Shown: positions 35,821 through 44,716, counted from the stretch's first letter. The stretch is 64,000 nt of DNA from Collinsella sp. (GCA_019414055.1 DXMV01000021.1:1-64000), one strand, 5' to 3'. Numbers and translations: made by a program. The notes: generated from the sequence alone by a model not told the origin.

Positions 35821-35876
35821 CAACCGCCGCAAGGGAGCTGCTTTCCCTCGCGGCAATCTTCTAACAGAAAAAACTG

Positions 35877-35994
35877 AGTGAGTAGGCTTTTTGCAGGAGG
35901 CGAAGCACGACCAAATGCGCCACAGCCCTGACCTGCGGTTTTATTGGGCGCCACCCACGATGTACTCGACAGATCCAAAAAAGTCTACTCACTT
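35877..35994. repeat. Inverted-repeat element near the BceAB-type operon end
   Basis: AGTGAGTAGGCTTTTT (35877-35892) is mirrored by AAAAAAGTCTACTCACTT ending at 35994, with a GC-rich interior of about 85 bp. A separate hairpin (GCCGCAAGGGA/TCCCTCGCGGC) lies just before it at 35827-35854. No coding frame is present. Confidence 0.45.
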
Positions 35995-36018
35995 GGCCTT
36001 GAGACTCATCAGTCAGAC

Positions 36019-36059
36019 AAAAAAACGCCGCGAAGGGGGGCTGGACTCCCTTCGCGGCG
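36019..36059 (-). terminator. Intrinsic terminator of the BceAB-type operon
   Basis: On the minus strand CGCCGCGAAGGG pairs with CCCTTCGCGGCG and is followed by seven T residues. It starts 40 bases after the permease stop codon. Confidence 0.9.
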
Positions 36060-36098
36060 GTTGTTCGCACTGGTTTTGCGACGATTTTGCCCCGCCTG

Positions 36099-38336
36099 CT
36101 ACTCGCTGTAGCGGGTGGCGATGGCAGCTTGTACCATGCCGGTGCTCATGAGGTACGTCACCAGGAAGTAGCCACCGTATGCTGCCAGGAAGATTGCACA
36201 GGTGAGGCCCACGGTGCCGGCGATGCTCATATCGCCGAATACGCTCACCAGCTCGATGATCACCTTGAGCGCCACAAAGGAGTGCGCCAAGCCCACTGCC
36301 AGCGGGAACAGGAAGAACACCGCTTGCTGCGCCATCACCGAATGCCGGATCTGACGGTCGTCACAGCCGATCTGTGCCAGCACACGATAGCTGCGGCTGC
36401 CGTCGGCCACATTGGAGAGCTGCTGGATCGACAGAATCGCCGCACATGCAACGACCAGCACAAAGCCAATGTAGATGGCTAGATAGCTAATCATGCCGTT
36501 CATCTGCGCTGCTTGCGTGTACATCTCGGAACGCGTGATGAAGACTCCCCATCCCCCCGGCTCCTTGCCGTCAACGAGCAGAATGTCGAGCATGGTGTAT
36601 TTAATGCTCTCGTCTGCCTTGGTCACATCCATCCCCTGCTTGTAGTTAACGAGCAGATTACTGGAATACGGCTGCAGGTTAAGCTGGGACAGCAGCTCAT
36701 CGGCTACGACCACGGTACCGGGATTGCTGCCCATCGCCGAGTTGGCGATGGCCGCCGTGTCCTCGTCCGACTTATCGGTTGCGGGCTTGAGCTCATGCCC
36801 GCCCAAGGTGAGGGTATAGCCGCCGGCCATGTATTTGGTGTACAGGTCGCCCAGCTCACCGCCCATATCACACGTGAGCAAGTACTGGTCCCGGCCAATG
36901 CTCACCGGCTCCTCGCCCATCATCTGGCGCAGTTTGTTGTACTGGCTCGCCGGCGTCACATACAGACCCATCGCATCGGCGTTGCTTCCCTCGAGCGCCT
37001 TGGGAAGCTTTTCGCCCATGGCCTTGCACATCTCACCCGCCACCACCGAGGGGCCCGAGCCGCCAAGCGGGTAACTCAGATACGAATCTATCTGCACATG
37101 CTCACCGGCAACATCGGCGATATTGACCTTTTTGCCGGTCTCGTCGTTGTTGTCCGCCGACTTGCCCTTAATACCGTCTGCAACGTTATCGGGATCTTTA
37201 CGATCGCCATGCCATGCAGCGTACAAATCGACCGTTGCATCGGCCAGCACCATGCGATCGGCCTCAGACGGATTGACATACTCCTTGTAGTAGTCGAGCG
37301 TTTCGGGCGTGTAATAGACATACGTCTGAGACACGTCAACAGGGTTATAGCGCTCCAGATTCTCGTTCATCACGTTGGCAATCGACATACCGCAGGTCAC
37401 CGAGGTAATGGCCAAAAACAGAATCATCGCGATGACGCCCATCGAAAAGCACACCGTATTGACCTTGGCCGAAAGCTGACGCACGGTAAACATATTGAGG
37501 CCGCGCCAATACACGCCGCGCAGGCTCTGCAGCAGCTTGATGAGCATGCCCGAGAGTCCCCAGAACAGGGCAAAGGTGCCCACCGTAACCATAGCGGTCG
37601 TAATGCCGAACTGGCTCATGGCCCCGTCCAGCTTGTCGCCCGTCTCGGTTAGCGGGAACCCATCGCGCAGCAGACGGTAATAGGCCACGCCCACAAGTAG
37701 CACGCCCACGGTAAAGATGACAATCGCAATCCAGGGGTTGCGTGTCTTGATGCTCTCGTTGCGACGCTCGGCACCCATAAGCTCGATGAGTTTGGTACGG
37801 CGCACGGCGCGCAGATTCAGCAGGAGCGTGAGCACAAACATTACGAGCATGCAGGCAAGGGTCAGGTTGAACGCATGCACCGAGAAAAAGAAGCGGAAAT
37901 TGGCGATCTGCGTCTTAAAGAGCGAGGCCGTAAAGAACGTCATGAGCTGGGAGAGCCCCACGCCCAGCACAATACCGGCGACAAAGGCGCCGACCGAAAC
38001 GATCACCGTCTCGAGCGCCATGATCGTGGCGACGCGCCCGCGCCCCATGCCGAGCACCTGGTACAGGCCAAACTCCTTCTTGCGGCGTTTCATGATGAAG
38101 TTATTGGCATACACCATCAAAAAGGCCATGACGCCGGCTAAAAAGTACGTAAGGTAACCGAGCATGGTGCCCATGAGCTCGGACAGTCCCTCTTCCTCAA
38201 TGCCGGCAATATCGACCTGCATCGAGACGGTGTTAAAGGCATAGAAAACGGTGACGCCCAAGGTGAGCGTCAAAAGGTAGACGAGGTAGTCGCGGCCGGC
38301 GCGGCGGACGTTGCCCCAAGCGAGTTTACAGAGCAT
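36099..38336 (-). CDS. BceB-type ABC transporter permease
   Basis: This permease of about 745 residues has the ten-helix plan of BceB-like proteins. One helix is near the N terminus and three more lie between 55 and 190, with a pair at 215-270 and another near 300-325. A large extracytoplasmic domain spans about 330-620 and the last three helices close the chain (TQAAQMNGMISYLAIYIG onward). Such transporters remove or sense peptide antibiotics that target lipid II intermediates. The gene overlaps the ATPase gene, so the two are one transporter. ATG 38336 with GGTGAGGG upstream is chosen; GTG 38348 is an alternative. No histidine kinase or response regulator is next to it. Confidence 0.87.
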   Translation of the reverse strand: MLCKLAWGNVRRAGRDYLVYLLTLTLGVTVFYAFNTVSMQVDIAGIEEEGLSELMGTMLGYLTYFLAGVMAFLMVYANNFIMKRRKKEFGLYQVLGMGRGRVATIMALETVIVSVGAFVAGIVLGVGLSQLMTFFTASLFKTQIANFRFFFSVHAFNLTLACMLVMFVLTLLLNLRAVRRTKLIELMGAERRNESIKTRNPWIAIVIFTVGVLLVGVAYYRLLRDGFPLTETGDKLDGAMSQFGITTAMVTVGTFALFWGLSGMLIKLLQSLRGVYWRGLNMFTVRQLSAKVNTVCFSMGVIAMILFLAITSVTCGMSIANVMNENLERYNPVDVSQTYVYYTPETLDYYKEYVNPSEADRMVLADATVDLYAAWHGDRKDPDNVADGIKGKSADNNDETGKKVNIADVAGEHVQIDSYLSYPLGGSGPSVVAGEMCKAMGEKLPKALEGSNADAMGLYVTPASQYNKLRQMMGEEPVSIGRDQYLLTCDMGGELGDLYTKYMAGGYTLTLGGHELKPATDKSDEDTAAIANSAMGSNPGTVVVADELLSQLNLQPYSSNLLVNYKQGMDVTKADESIKYTMLDILLVDGKEPGGWGVFITRSEMYTQAAQMNGMISYLAIYIGFVLVVACAAILSIQQLSNVADGSRSYRVLAQIGCDDRQIRHSVMAQQAVFFLFPLAVGLAHSFVALKVIIELVSVFGDMSIAGTVGLTCAIFLAAYGGYFLVTYLMSTGMVQAAIATRYSE

Positions 38337-39111
38337 CGGAGCCCTCACCGCCCATCATGGCAACGACCTCCATAATGCGGTCGAAGAACTCTCGGCGGTC
38401 GGTATCGCCGCGGCGCAGCTCGGTGAAGATCTTGCCGTCGCGGATAAACAGTACGCGGCTCGTGTAGCTGGCGGCAAAGCTGTCGTGCGTGACCATGAGC
38501 ACGGTGGCACGCAGGCGGCGGTTGAGGGCCTCTAGGCTCTCGAGCAGCAGGCGGGCGCTCTTGGAATCGAGGGCGCCGGTGGGCTCGTCGGCCATGATCA
38601 TGGTGGGGTCGGTGACGAGCGCGCGAGCAGCGGCAACGCGCTGCTGCTGACCGCCGGACATCTGGTAGGGATACTTGTCGAGCACCTGACTGATAGACAG
38701 GCGCGCTGCCACATCCTGCACGCGGGTCGAGATCTCTGCCGAGTTTGTGCGGGCAATGGTGAGCGGCAGGGCGATGTTCTCGCGTGCTGTGAGCGTATCG
38801 AGCAGGTTGGAGTCCTGGAAGATAAAGCCCAGCTCCTCACGGCGAAACTGCGAGAGCTTGGCCTGCTTCATGCGCGTAACGTCCTGGCCGTTGATGCGGA
38901 TGGTGCCGCTCGTGGCGCTATCGATGGTCGAGACGCAGTTGAGCAACGTCGACTTGCCCGAACCCGAGGCGCCCATAATGCCAACGAATTCGCCGCGATT
39001 GACGGTAAAGCTGACATCGTTGAGCGCGCGGGTCACATTGCCCAGCGCGCCATATACCTTTTCGAGGTGCGCGACCTCCAGTACCGGGGTCGCCATGTGC
39101 GTGGTTTGCAT
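38326..39111 (-). CDS. BceA-type ABC transporter ATP-binding protein
   Basis: This 261-residue ATPase has Walker A GASGSGKSTLLN (about residue 48), QMSGGQQQRVAAARAL, IMADEPTGALDSKS and the switch histidine in VTHDSFAA. The ADEPTGALDS form belongs to the MacB/BceA branch. AAAGGACTCGGT precedes ATG. It overlaps the permease gene by a few codons. The C terminus LRRGDTDRREFFDRIMEVVA is typical of BceA proteins. Confidence 0.92.
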   Translation of the reverse strand: MQTTHMATPVLEVAHLEKVYGALGNVTRALNDVSFTVNRGEFVGIMGASGSGKSTLLNCVSTIDSATSGTIRINGQDVTRMKQAKLSQFRREELGFIFQDSNLLDTLTARENIALPLTIARTNSAEISTRVQDVAARLSISQVLDKYPYQMSGGQQQRVAAARALVTDPTMIMADEPTGALDSKSARLLLESLEALNRRLRATVLMVTHDSFAASYTSRVLFIRDGKIFTELRRGDTDRREFFDRIMEVVAMMGGEGSDAL

Positions 39112-39259
39112 ACCGAGTCCTTTCTTGCGATTAGTCTACGGCATCTATAGTCGCAAGAAGCCGGGTCGGCTACCATCGATATGGCTTACGCTTGCCTTAC
39201 CGTTGTGTAAGGTACGGGTAGCTAGCCTGTCACATGTTGATGTTGAGAGAGGACTCCTG

Positions 39260-40249
39260 TTGAAGACTGTTCATGTTGCCGCCGGGATCATTCGCAAGGA
39301 AGGATCCGACGAGCTGCTGGCCGTGCAGCGCGGCTACGGCGACATGCAAGGACTTTGGGAGTTCCCGGGTGGTAAGCTCATGCGCGGCGAGTCGTCCGAA
39401 GACGCCGTACGCCGCGAGCTCATGGAAGAGCTGCAGGTAAAAGTCACCAACCTGCGTGACTTCTACACCGTTGAGTACGACTACCCCGATTTTCATCTCT
39501 CAATGGAGTGCTATTACTGCTCGCTGGCCGATGAATCCGGCGAGCCCCAGAAGCACGACCGCCAGCTCGATATCCGCTGGATTCCGCGCACCTCGCTTGC
39601 CACGGTGGAATGGATGCCCGCCGACAAGGGACTCATTGATGCGCTGGTTGAGCTGAAGGAAGACCGGCTTGAAGCCAACGGCGCCGTCAACGATGCCGAG
39701 GCCACCACAGCCGACGAGTCTGCCACCAAGCCCAAGCGCAAACCTAAACGCCGCAACAAAAAGCGTCCCAAGCCCGGCCTGCTCGACGGCATCGACACCT
39801 CGGACCTTTCCGCCGATGAGCGTGAGCTCGTGCGCCGTCGTGCCGCTATAAAAAAGTCCATGAAGGGCAACAAACGCGCCAATACCAAGCCCGAGCTGCT
39901 CGTCCGCCAGCGCCTGCGGGCAGCAGGCCTTACGGGATACCGTCTGGAATGGAAGGTGCCCGGCAAGCCCGACATCGCCTTCCCCGGGCGCAAGATCGCC
40001 ATCTTCGTCAACGGCTGCTTTTGGCATCGCTGCCCCAGGTGCAATCCCAGCCAGCCCAAGCGCAACGTTGAGTTTTGGGAGGCAAAGTTCCGCCGCAACG
40101 TCGAGCGCGACCGAGCCGCCATCACCGCGCTTACCCAAATGGGCTGGACGCCCATAACCATCTGGGAATGCGAACTCAAAAAAGACCGCATCGACGCCAC
40201 GATGGAGAAGGTCATCGAGCAGGTGCGCGCCGCAGAGCCGCAGCGCTAA
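39260..40249 (+). CDS. NUDIX hydrolase fused to Vsr-type mismatch endonuclease
   Basis: This 329-residue two-domain protein begins with a MutT-like NUDIX domain (1-130), whose box is GGKLMRGESSEDAVRRELME at 37-56. A basic linker follows (155-172, KPKRKPKRRNKKRPKPG), then a Vsr domain (195-312). The Vsr part has NTKPELLVRQRLRAAG, the catalytic aspartate in PGKPD (238), GCFWHRCPRC (252-261), NVERDR and WECE, so both the active site and the zinc cysteines (253, 258, 261, 304) seem intact. The start is TTG 39260 with AGAGAGGA upstream. It would join removal of oxidised nucleotides with T:G mismatch nicking. No DNA methyltransferase is nearby. Confidence 0.9.
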   Translation: MKTVHVAAGIIRKEGSDELLAVQRGYGDMQGLWEFPGGKLMRGESSEDAVRRELMEELQVKVTNLRDFYTVEYDYPDFHLSMECYYCSLADESGEPQKHDRQLDIRWIPRTSLATVEWMPADKGLIDALVELKEDRLEANGAVNDAEATTADESATKPKRKPKRRNKKRPKPGLLDGIDTSDLSADERELVRRRAAIKKSMKGNKRANTKPELLVRQRLRAAGLTGYRLEWKVPGKPDIAFPGRKIAIFVNGCFWHRCPRCNPSQPKRNVEFWEAKFRRNVERDRAAITALTQMGWTPITIWECELKKDRIDATMEKVIEQVRAAEPQR

Positions 40250-40502
40250 CGGCGAGCATTCACACGCTCCGCACGTCCGCGCCATATCCACGTCACAAAC
40301 CTTAGAAAGTCCTTAAGCCCAAAACCTTTCAAGAGTGTTATTCGATACCTCTGACCTGCAGTTTCATCGTAACACCAAACCAGGTTAAGCCTTTCTTTAG
40401 CGCTTCTTTGCAGCACTCGCGGCATAATACTGCCAGCGCACGGGACCTAGCAGCACACCCCGTGCGTAACCTTTTGGTGGACATCGAGGAGGCCGCATAA
40501 GC

Positions 40503-40712
40503 ATGCATTCTTCCAATGACGCAGCACAGCAGCCATCCCTAAAACATGCAGACCTTTTCTCCTTCCCCCCGACACAGAGAAACGGTCTCCTCGACTCCCC
40601 CACCACAAAAACCAAGCGCTCAGCCGATCAGAGCCTCAACTTACGAGCATCCTTCGAAAAGCTCCAAGCATCCCTAGACAAGGCGTTCCCCGAACAGGCA
40701 AGAGCAATCTAA
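40503..40712 (+). CDS. Possible small protein, unknown
   Basis: A 69-residue frame begins at ATG 40503 after AGGAGG (40486-40491), spaced 11 bases. It is hydrophilic with no membrane segment or known motif (MHSSNDAAQQPSLKHADLFS at the start; LNLRASFEKLQASLDKAF near the end looks helical). A GC-rich hairpin CACGGG/CCCGTG lies 40-60 bases ahead. It ends just before the AraC gene. Coding status is uncertain; lower GC and short length weaken it. Confidence 0.35.
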   Translation: MHSSNDAAQQPSLKHADLFSFPPTQRNGLLDSPTTKTKRSADQSLNLRASFEKLQASLDKAFPEQARAI

Positions 40713-40737
40713 GCCCATCGCGCTTTATACTGATGCC

Positions 40738-41676
40738 ATGCGAAACATGGATCACATAGAATTGCACCGCGGAGGACGCGAGGAAGCGTTTCCCGAGACC
40801 GCCGAAGACTGGCCCTATATTGCCGAACGCGCAGAATTCGCTCGCTATCCGGGCAATTCCGTCCCCTGGCACTGGCATTCCGAGGTTGAGCTTTTCTACA
40901 TGGAGCAGGGAGCGATTGACTATCGAACGCGCGCGGCTCATGAGCACGTACGCTTTGAGGAAGGGTCCGCCGGCTTTATCAACGGCGGCGTTTTGCACAG
41001 CACGCTGCAATCAGCCAATTCGGCACCAGCCATTCAAATGTTGCATATCTTTCAGCCGTCGATGCTCGGCGATCCCGCGGGACGTCTCCAAAAGCGCTAC
41101 ATCAATCCATTACTTCAATGTCGAGGCGTCGATGTGCTCAAATGGTCGCCCACCAACCCCGACGATATGCCCTTTATCGATTTGCTGAAGAGCTCCTTTA
41201 GCCACGACCTTCAACGGCCGCAGAACGAGATGGCGCTTCGAAATAACTTGTCAGAGCTCTGGATTCAGATTTACGCCAAGGCCGAACCGCTCTTTTCCTC
41301 CGGCGGCGCCTCTTGGATGACCGGCCGCGACGTACAGTTCAAGGCAATCCTGGACTTTATCCGCGCAAACTATGCAGCCGCTATAGATGTGCCCCAGATG
41401 GCATCTGCAGCCGGCGTAAGCGAAAGAGAGTGTTACCGCATTATCGAAACTTGTGCAGGAACGACCCCGGCGGCATATCTACGCGCATACCGCATAAACC
41501 GTGCTTGCGAACTTTTGGCACACACCACGCGAACGGTACAGACAGTCGCGCGCCAATGCGGATTTATAACAGCAAGCCATCTTGGCCAGGTATTTAAAGA
41601 ACAAATGGGGTGCACTCCTTCGAGCTATCGAGCAGCGAGGCAGAATCTCGATAGCACCAGGCAGAAATCCCGCTAG
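40738..41676 (+). CDS. AraC-family transcriptional regulator
   Basis: This 312-residue protein has an N-terminal cupin-type sensor domain (PWHWHSEVELFYMEQG about residue 41; GSAGFINGGVLHSTL). A C-terminal pair of helix-turn-helix motifs follows (about 205-302): AAAIDVPQMASAAGVSERE, CYRIIETCAGTTPAAYLRAY and TVQTVARQCGFITASHLGQV. TATACT at 40726-40731 lies six bases before the ATG and no Shine-Dalgarno site is visible, so the transcript may be leaderless. It is followed by a HAD phosphatase gene in the same direction. The effector is probably a sugar or similar small molecule. Confidence 0.88.
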   Translation: MRNMDHIELHRGGREEAFPETAEDWPYIAERAEFARYPGNSVPWHWHSEVELFYMEQGAIDYRTRAAHEHVRFEEGSAGFINGGVLHSTLQSANSAPAIQMLHIFQPSMLGDPAGRLQKRYINPLLQCRGVDVLKWSPTNPDDMPFIDLLKSSFSHDLQRPQNEMALRNNLSELWIQIYAKAEPLFSSGGASWMTGRDVQFKAILDFIRANYAAAIDVPQMASAAGVSERECYRIIETCAGTTPAAYLRAYRINRACELLAHTTRTVQTVARQCGFITASHLGQVFKEQMGCTPSSYRAARQNLDSTRQKSR

Positions 41677-41732
41677 CCCTTCTTCTGTCACTGCATCAAA
41701 CTTGCAGGCAAACAACAGAGAGGAGCAATCAT

Positions 41733-42356
41733 ATGAAGCACTTTGACCATATCGTATTTGACGTTGATGGGACATTGGCAGATACAGAAGGAAGCGTTCT
41801 GTCATCGCTTGTCCAGATTGTCCAAGAAGAGACCAGCAAAACGCTTCCCCGACACGAGCTTGACTTTGCCCTCGGCATACCCGGCAAGGATGCCCTTGAG
41901 AAACTTGGGATCTACTCGCAGGCAACGTTGGATCGCTGGTGCCAAGTTGCCGCCAGCTTTAAAAGCACCATCAGCGTGTTTCCAGGTTTGCTTGAAGTCA
42001 TCGCAACACTCGCCGATAGCGGCTGCAAACTTGGCATCGTCTCCTCACGTGCGCGCGACGAATACGCAAAAGAAATTGCACCCCTTGGTTTCGATAAGTA
42101 TTTTGAGCACATCATCCTTGTCGAAGACACAACCGAACATAAACCCGCACCCGCACCCATGCTCGAATATCTCCGACGTGCGGGCGCGAATCCTGGCAAC
42201 GTCGTCTACGTTGGCGACACCGTCTACGACGAACAATGCGCAACTTCAGCAGGGGTCAGTTTTGCCCGAGCAGCATGGGGATCACACCAAGATATCCCAA
42301 ACGCCACCTACAACCTCAAAACCCCCAACGACCTACTAACCCTAACAACCAAATAA
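41733..42356 (+). CDS. HAD-family phosphatase (phosphoglycolate phosphatase-like)
   Basis: This 207-residue haloacid dehalogenase-type hydrolase has motif I FDVDGTLADT with both aspartates. The cap helices follow (about 15-80), then motif II GIVSSRARDE, motif III lysine in EHKPAPAP and motif IV VYVGDTVYDEQC. The cap type matches phosphoglycolate/beta-phosphoglucomutase-like members; the substrate cannot be fixed. GAGAGGAGCAATCAT precedes ATG. It lies 56 bases after the AraC gene and may be its target. GC content is somewhat lower than in the neighbouring operons. Confidence 0.88.
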   Translation: MKHFDHIVFDVDGTLADTEGSVLSSLVQIVQEETSKTLPRHELDFALGIPGKDALEKLGIYSQATLDRWCQVAASFKSTISVFPGLLEVIATLADSGCKLGIVSSRARDEYAKEIAPLGFDKYFEHIILVEDTTEHKPAPAPMLEYLRRAGANPGNVVYVGDTVYDEQCATSAGVSFARAAWGSHQDIPNATYNLKTPNDLLTLTTK

Positions 42357-42382
42357 CCCACGCGTCCCACCCTTTCAGCCCC

Positions 42383-42476
42383 AACGCCACAAGGGCGATT
42401 GAGCAGGACGGCTTGGGCGGGTCCCCGTACTTAGTTTCCAAAATCATTCCGCAGCGCGAAGGCTTCTTATTATTTT
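42383..42476. repeat. Truncated family A copy with duplicated flank
   Basis: AACGCCACAAGGGCGA at 42384 recurs at 42484, and each is followed by a TTAGT...CCAAA/CCCCAA and TTCCGCAG segment. This first copy keeps only the left half of the hairpin (TTAGTTTCCAAAATCATTCC then GCAG) and degenerates after it. It looks like a partial tandem duplicate of the complete element at 42522-42644. Confidence 0.55.
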
Positions 42477-42521
42477 CAGACCTAACGCCACAAGGGCGAC
42501 GACCTCGAGTAGGTCAACTTG

Positions 42522-42644
42522 GGAGGGATGAGGGCTTAGTTCCCCAATCTTTCCGCAGGGGGCAAAAAGCCTCGCCGTACGAAGTGCGCAGCGAGGCTTT
42601 TTGCATGCCCGAGGACGATTGGTGAACTAAGCCCTCATCCCTCC
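42522..42644 (-). ncRNA. Long-hairpin 3' element, family A, copy 4
   Basis: Outer arms GGAGGGATGAGGGCTTAGT and the complement ending at 42644 enclose GCAAAAAGCCTCGC and its complement. On the aldolase-sense strand the loop motifs are CGTCCTCGGGCATG and CTGCGGAAAG, as in copies 1-3. It begins 34 bases after the aldolase stop codon. Together with the truncated copy it fills the 322-base gap. Confidence 0.72.
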
Positions 42645-42678
42645 ACGGGATCTATTTTGAGTCGGAGTACCCTTGCTG

Positions 42679-43536
42679 TTACTCTGCTTTGCCCACAGAG
42701 TTGAGGTTGGTCATGCGGATCTTAACCAGCTCGGTGATCTCACGCATGCCCTCCTTGGCCGGCTTCTTGGGATCGAAGCAGGCGGGGTTCTCGGCCATGT
42801 AGGCCATGAAGCCCTTGGTGTAGGCCTGACGCAGCTCGGTGGCGTAGTTGACCTTGCAGATGCCATTCTTCACAGCCTCGGCAACCTGCTCATCGGGCAC
42901 ACCGGAGGTGCCGTGCAGAACCAGCGGCACGTCGACGGCGTCGCGGATGGCCTTGACCACGGACTGCTCGATGTGCGGGTCGCTCGTGTACACACCGTGG
43001 CTGGTGCCAACGCCAATGGCCAGCGAGGTGCAGCCGGTGCGCTCGACGAACTCCTTGGCCTCGGCCGGATCGGTGTAGGGGCTCTCGCCCTCAACCGCGG
43101 GACCATCGTCCTCCTTGCCGCCAACCTTGCCGAGCTCGGCCTCGACGGGCACGCCCATGGCGCGGCCAGCATCGGCGACGGACTTGGTCAGAGCGATGTT
43201 GTCCTCGAAGGACTCGTGCGAACCGTCGATCATGACGGAGGTGTAGCCCGTGCGGAAAGCCTGCATGCAGCGGTCATAGCCATCGCCGTGATCGAGGTGC
43301 AGGGCGACGGGCACGGAAGCACGCTCGGCGGCAGCCTTGACCATGCCGTAGAAGTAGTCCAGACCAGCGGTCTTGATGGTGCCCGGGGTGGTCTGCATGA
43401 TGACGGGGGACTTGGTCTCCTCGGCAGCGGCCAGAACGGCCATAACAAACTCGAGGTTCTCGACGTTGAACGCGCCGACGGCGTAGTGGCCGGCCTGAGC
43501 GTCCTTGAGCATCTTTTCGGTGGTAACAAGTGCCAT
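42679..43536 (-). CDS. Class II fructose/tagatose-bisphosphate aldolase
   Basis: This 285-residue zinc aldolase carries HLDHGDGYD (metal and catalytic residues), EAELGKVGGKED, GTSHGVY and LHGTSGVPDE. The short length and the GKVGGKED segment fit the GatY/KbaY/Fba type that cleaves tagatose- or fructose-1,6-bisphosphate. ATG 43536 follows AGAGGAGCAAACGCTC. The open frame extends 50 codons upstream without family similarity. It diverges from a DeoR regulator. It may be the housekeeping glycolytic aldolase, or the missing aldolase of the tagatose-6-phosphate pathway encoded at 57-60 kb; sequence alone does not decide. Confidence 0.9.
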   Translation of the reverse strand: MALVTTEKMLKDAQAGHYAVGAFNVENLEFVMAVLAAAEETKSPVIMQTTPGTIKTAGLDYFYGMVKAAAERASVPVALHLDHGDGYDRCMQAFRTGYTSVMIDGSHESFEDNIALTKSVADAGRAMGVPVEAELGKVGGKEDDGPAVEGESPYTDPAEAKEFVERTGCTSLAIGVGTSHGVYTSDPHIEQSVVKAIRDAVDVPLVLHGTSGVPDEQVAEAVKNGICKVNYATELRQAYTKGFMAYMAENPACFDPKKPAKEGMREITELVKIRMTNLNSVGKAE

Positions 43537-43871
43537 GAGCGTTTGCTCCTCTCCCTCGCCCGCATCTGGACATCGGACGTAGTTGTTCACAAGGCGTTTT
43601 ACCTTGCGTTTTGCTGCGCTCATTGTATGAAATTCAGCGGGTATACATGTGCGAGATATTGTCATCGCGCGAGGTCCAACCTTCATTTTTGAAAAGAAAA
43701 CGGAAGGGGTCGAACCCGGGCGCGCGTGTTCGAAATTGAGTTTTGAGCCTTGATCATCTTTCTTTTATAGAGAAAGTAAGTAATCGAAAGGCGTTTTCTT
43801 ACTTAAAAAGAAAATGAACGAAAATAGACTCAACACAATTCCTGCAAATTTCAGACGATGATGGAGCGAAT
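43537..43871. other. Divergent promoter region aldolase/DeoR
   Basis: Within the 335 bases, AAAGTAAG (43766 on) and CTTACTT (near 43797) form an inverted repeat around TAATCGAAAGGCGTTTT. GAAAATGAACGAAAATAG follows. These A-rich CGAAA motifs are plausible DeoR operators. No coding frame was identified. Confidence 0.4.
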
Positions 43872-44675
43872 ATGGCCCATGCAACAACCCGAGCTTTCGC
43901 CGATGAGCGTCGTTCCGCCATCATGGAGATGCTCGAGCATAGCGCCTCGGTGCAGGTAGCAGAAATCGCCCAGACCTTTGGCGTGTCCTCCGTTACCGCC
44001 CGCGCCGACCTAGATGCGCTCGCCGAGTCCGGCAAGCTGCGCCGCACGCATGGTGGCGCTGTGTCGCTCCAGAAGCGACTGACCGTATCCACCCAGGATC
44101 GCCGTATCAACGTCAATGTCGCCGCCAAGCAGGCCATCGCGCAAAGCGCCATCGAACTCGTCAGCGACGGTGACACCTTGCTTGTCGACTCGGGCACCAC
44201 CGCGCTCGAATTTGTCCGCCTGCTCGACCAGCGCGACGGCATCACCGTCATCACGGCCGACATCACCATTGCCGATTACATCGACGAGAGTATGCCCTCG
44301 GTCGATGTCGTCATGCTGGGCGGGGCGCTGCGCAAAGGTCATCGCTATCTGTACGGCCCACTTACCATGCAGGCGCTCCAAATGGTCCACGCCGATCTTG
44401 CCGTCATGTGCCCTGGCGCTTTTGTTCCCGGCTGCGGCTTTACGACCGACTTTCCGCAGATGGCCGAGACCAAAGCGGCTATGGTCGGCGCCGCCCGTCA
44501 AAGTATCGCCCTCATGGACGCCAGCAAGGTCAACGGACGTGGCATGTACCGCTTCGCCGAGCTGACCGACGTCAACGTCATCGTGATGGACCGTGACCCC
44601 GATCACGCCGTCGCCACCTCAATCACCGAAATCGTCGACAACGCCCGCCCAAATCTCCTCATCGCCGGCGCTTAA
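43872..44675 (+). CDS. DeoR/GlpR-family transcriptional regulator
   Basis: This 267-residue protein has an N-terminal DeoR helix-turn-helix (RRSAIMEMLEHSASVQVAEI, FGVSSVTARADLDALAESG, LRRTHGGAV) and a C-terminal sugar-phosphate sensor domain (DTLLVDSGTTALEF about residue 100; CPGAFVPGCGFT). TGGAGCGAAT precedes ATG 43872. It diverges from the class II aldolase gene and is a likely regulator of it. A hairpin terminator follows. Confidence 0.92.
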   Translation: MAHATTRAFADERRSAIMEMLEHSASVQVAEIAQTFGVSSVTARADLDALAESGKLRRTHGGAVSLQKRLTVSTQDRRINVNVAAKQAIAQSAIELVSDGDTLLVDSGTTALEFVRLLDQRDGITVITADITIADYIDESMPSVDVVMLGGALRKGHRYLYGPLTMQALQMVHADLAVMCPGAFVPGCGFTTDFPQMAETKAAMVGAARQSIALMDASKVNGRGMYRFAELTDVNVIVMDRDPDHAVATSITEIVDNARPNLLIAGA

Positions 44676-44680
44676 ACAAA

Positions 44681-44716
44681 AACCACCACAAAGGCGCCTG
44701 TCTTTGTGGTGGTTTT
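44681..44716. terminator. Terminator after deoR, ACCACCACAAAG type
   Basis: AACCACCACAAAG pairs with CTTTGTGGTGGTT followed by TT. The left flank AAACAAA would give a T-run on the opposite strand, so it can work both ways. A nearly identical hairpin including the loop GCCTGTC is at 50335-50373. Confidence 0.8.

Noticed and set aside
38747..39259. Upstream extension of the NUDIX-Vsr frame across the BceA gene start
   Set aside because: The extra residues are antisense to the ATPase gene and unlike any NUDIX N terminus. TTG 39260 with a good ribosome-binding site fits the domain start.
43695..43740. GGGGTCGAACCCGGGC resembling the T-arm of a tRNA
   Set aside because: No matching acceptor stem, D-arm or anticodon arm can be formed from the surrounding bases.
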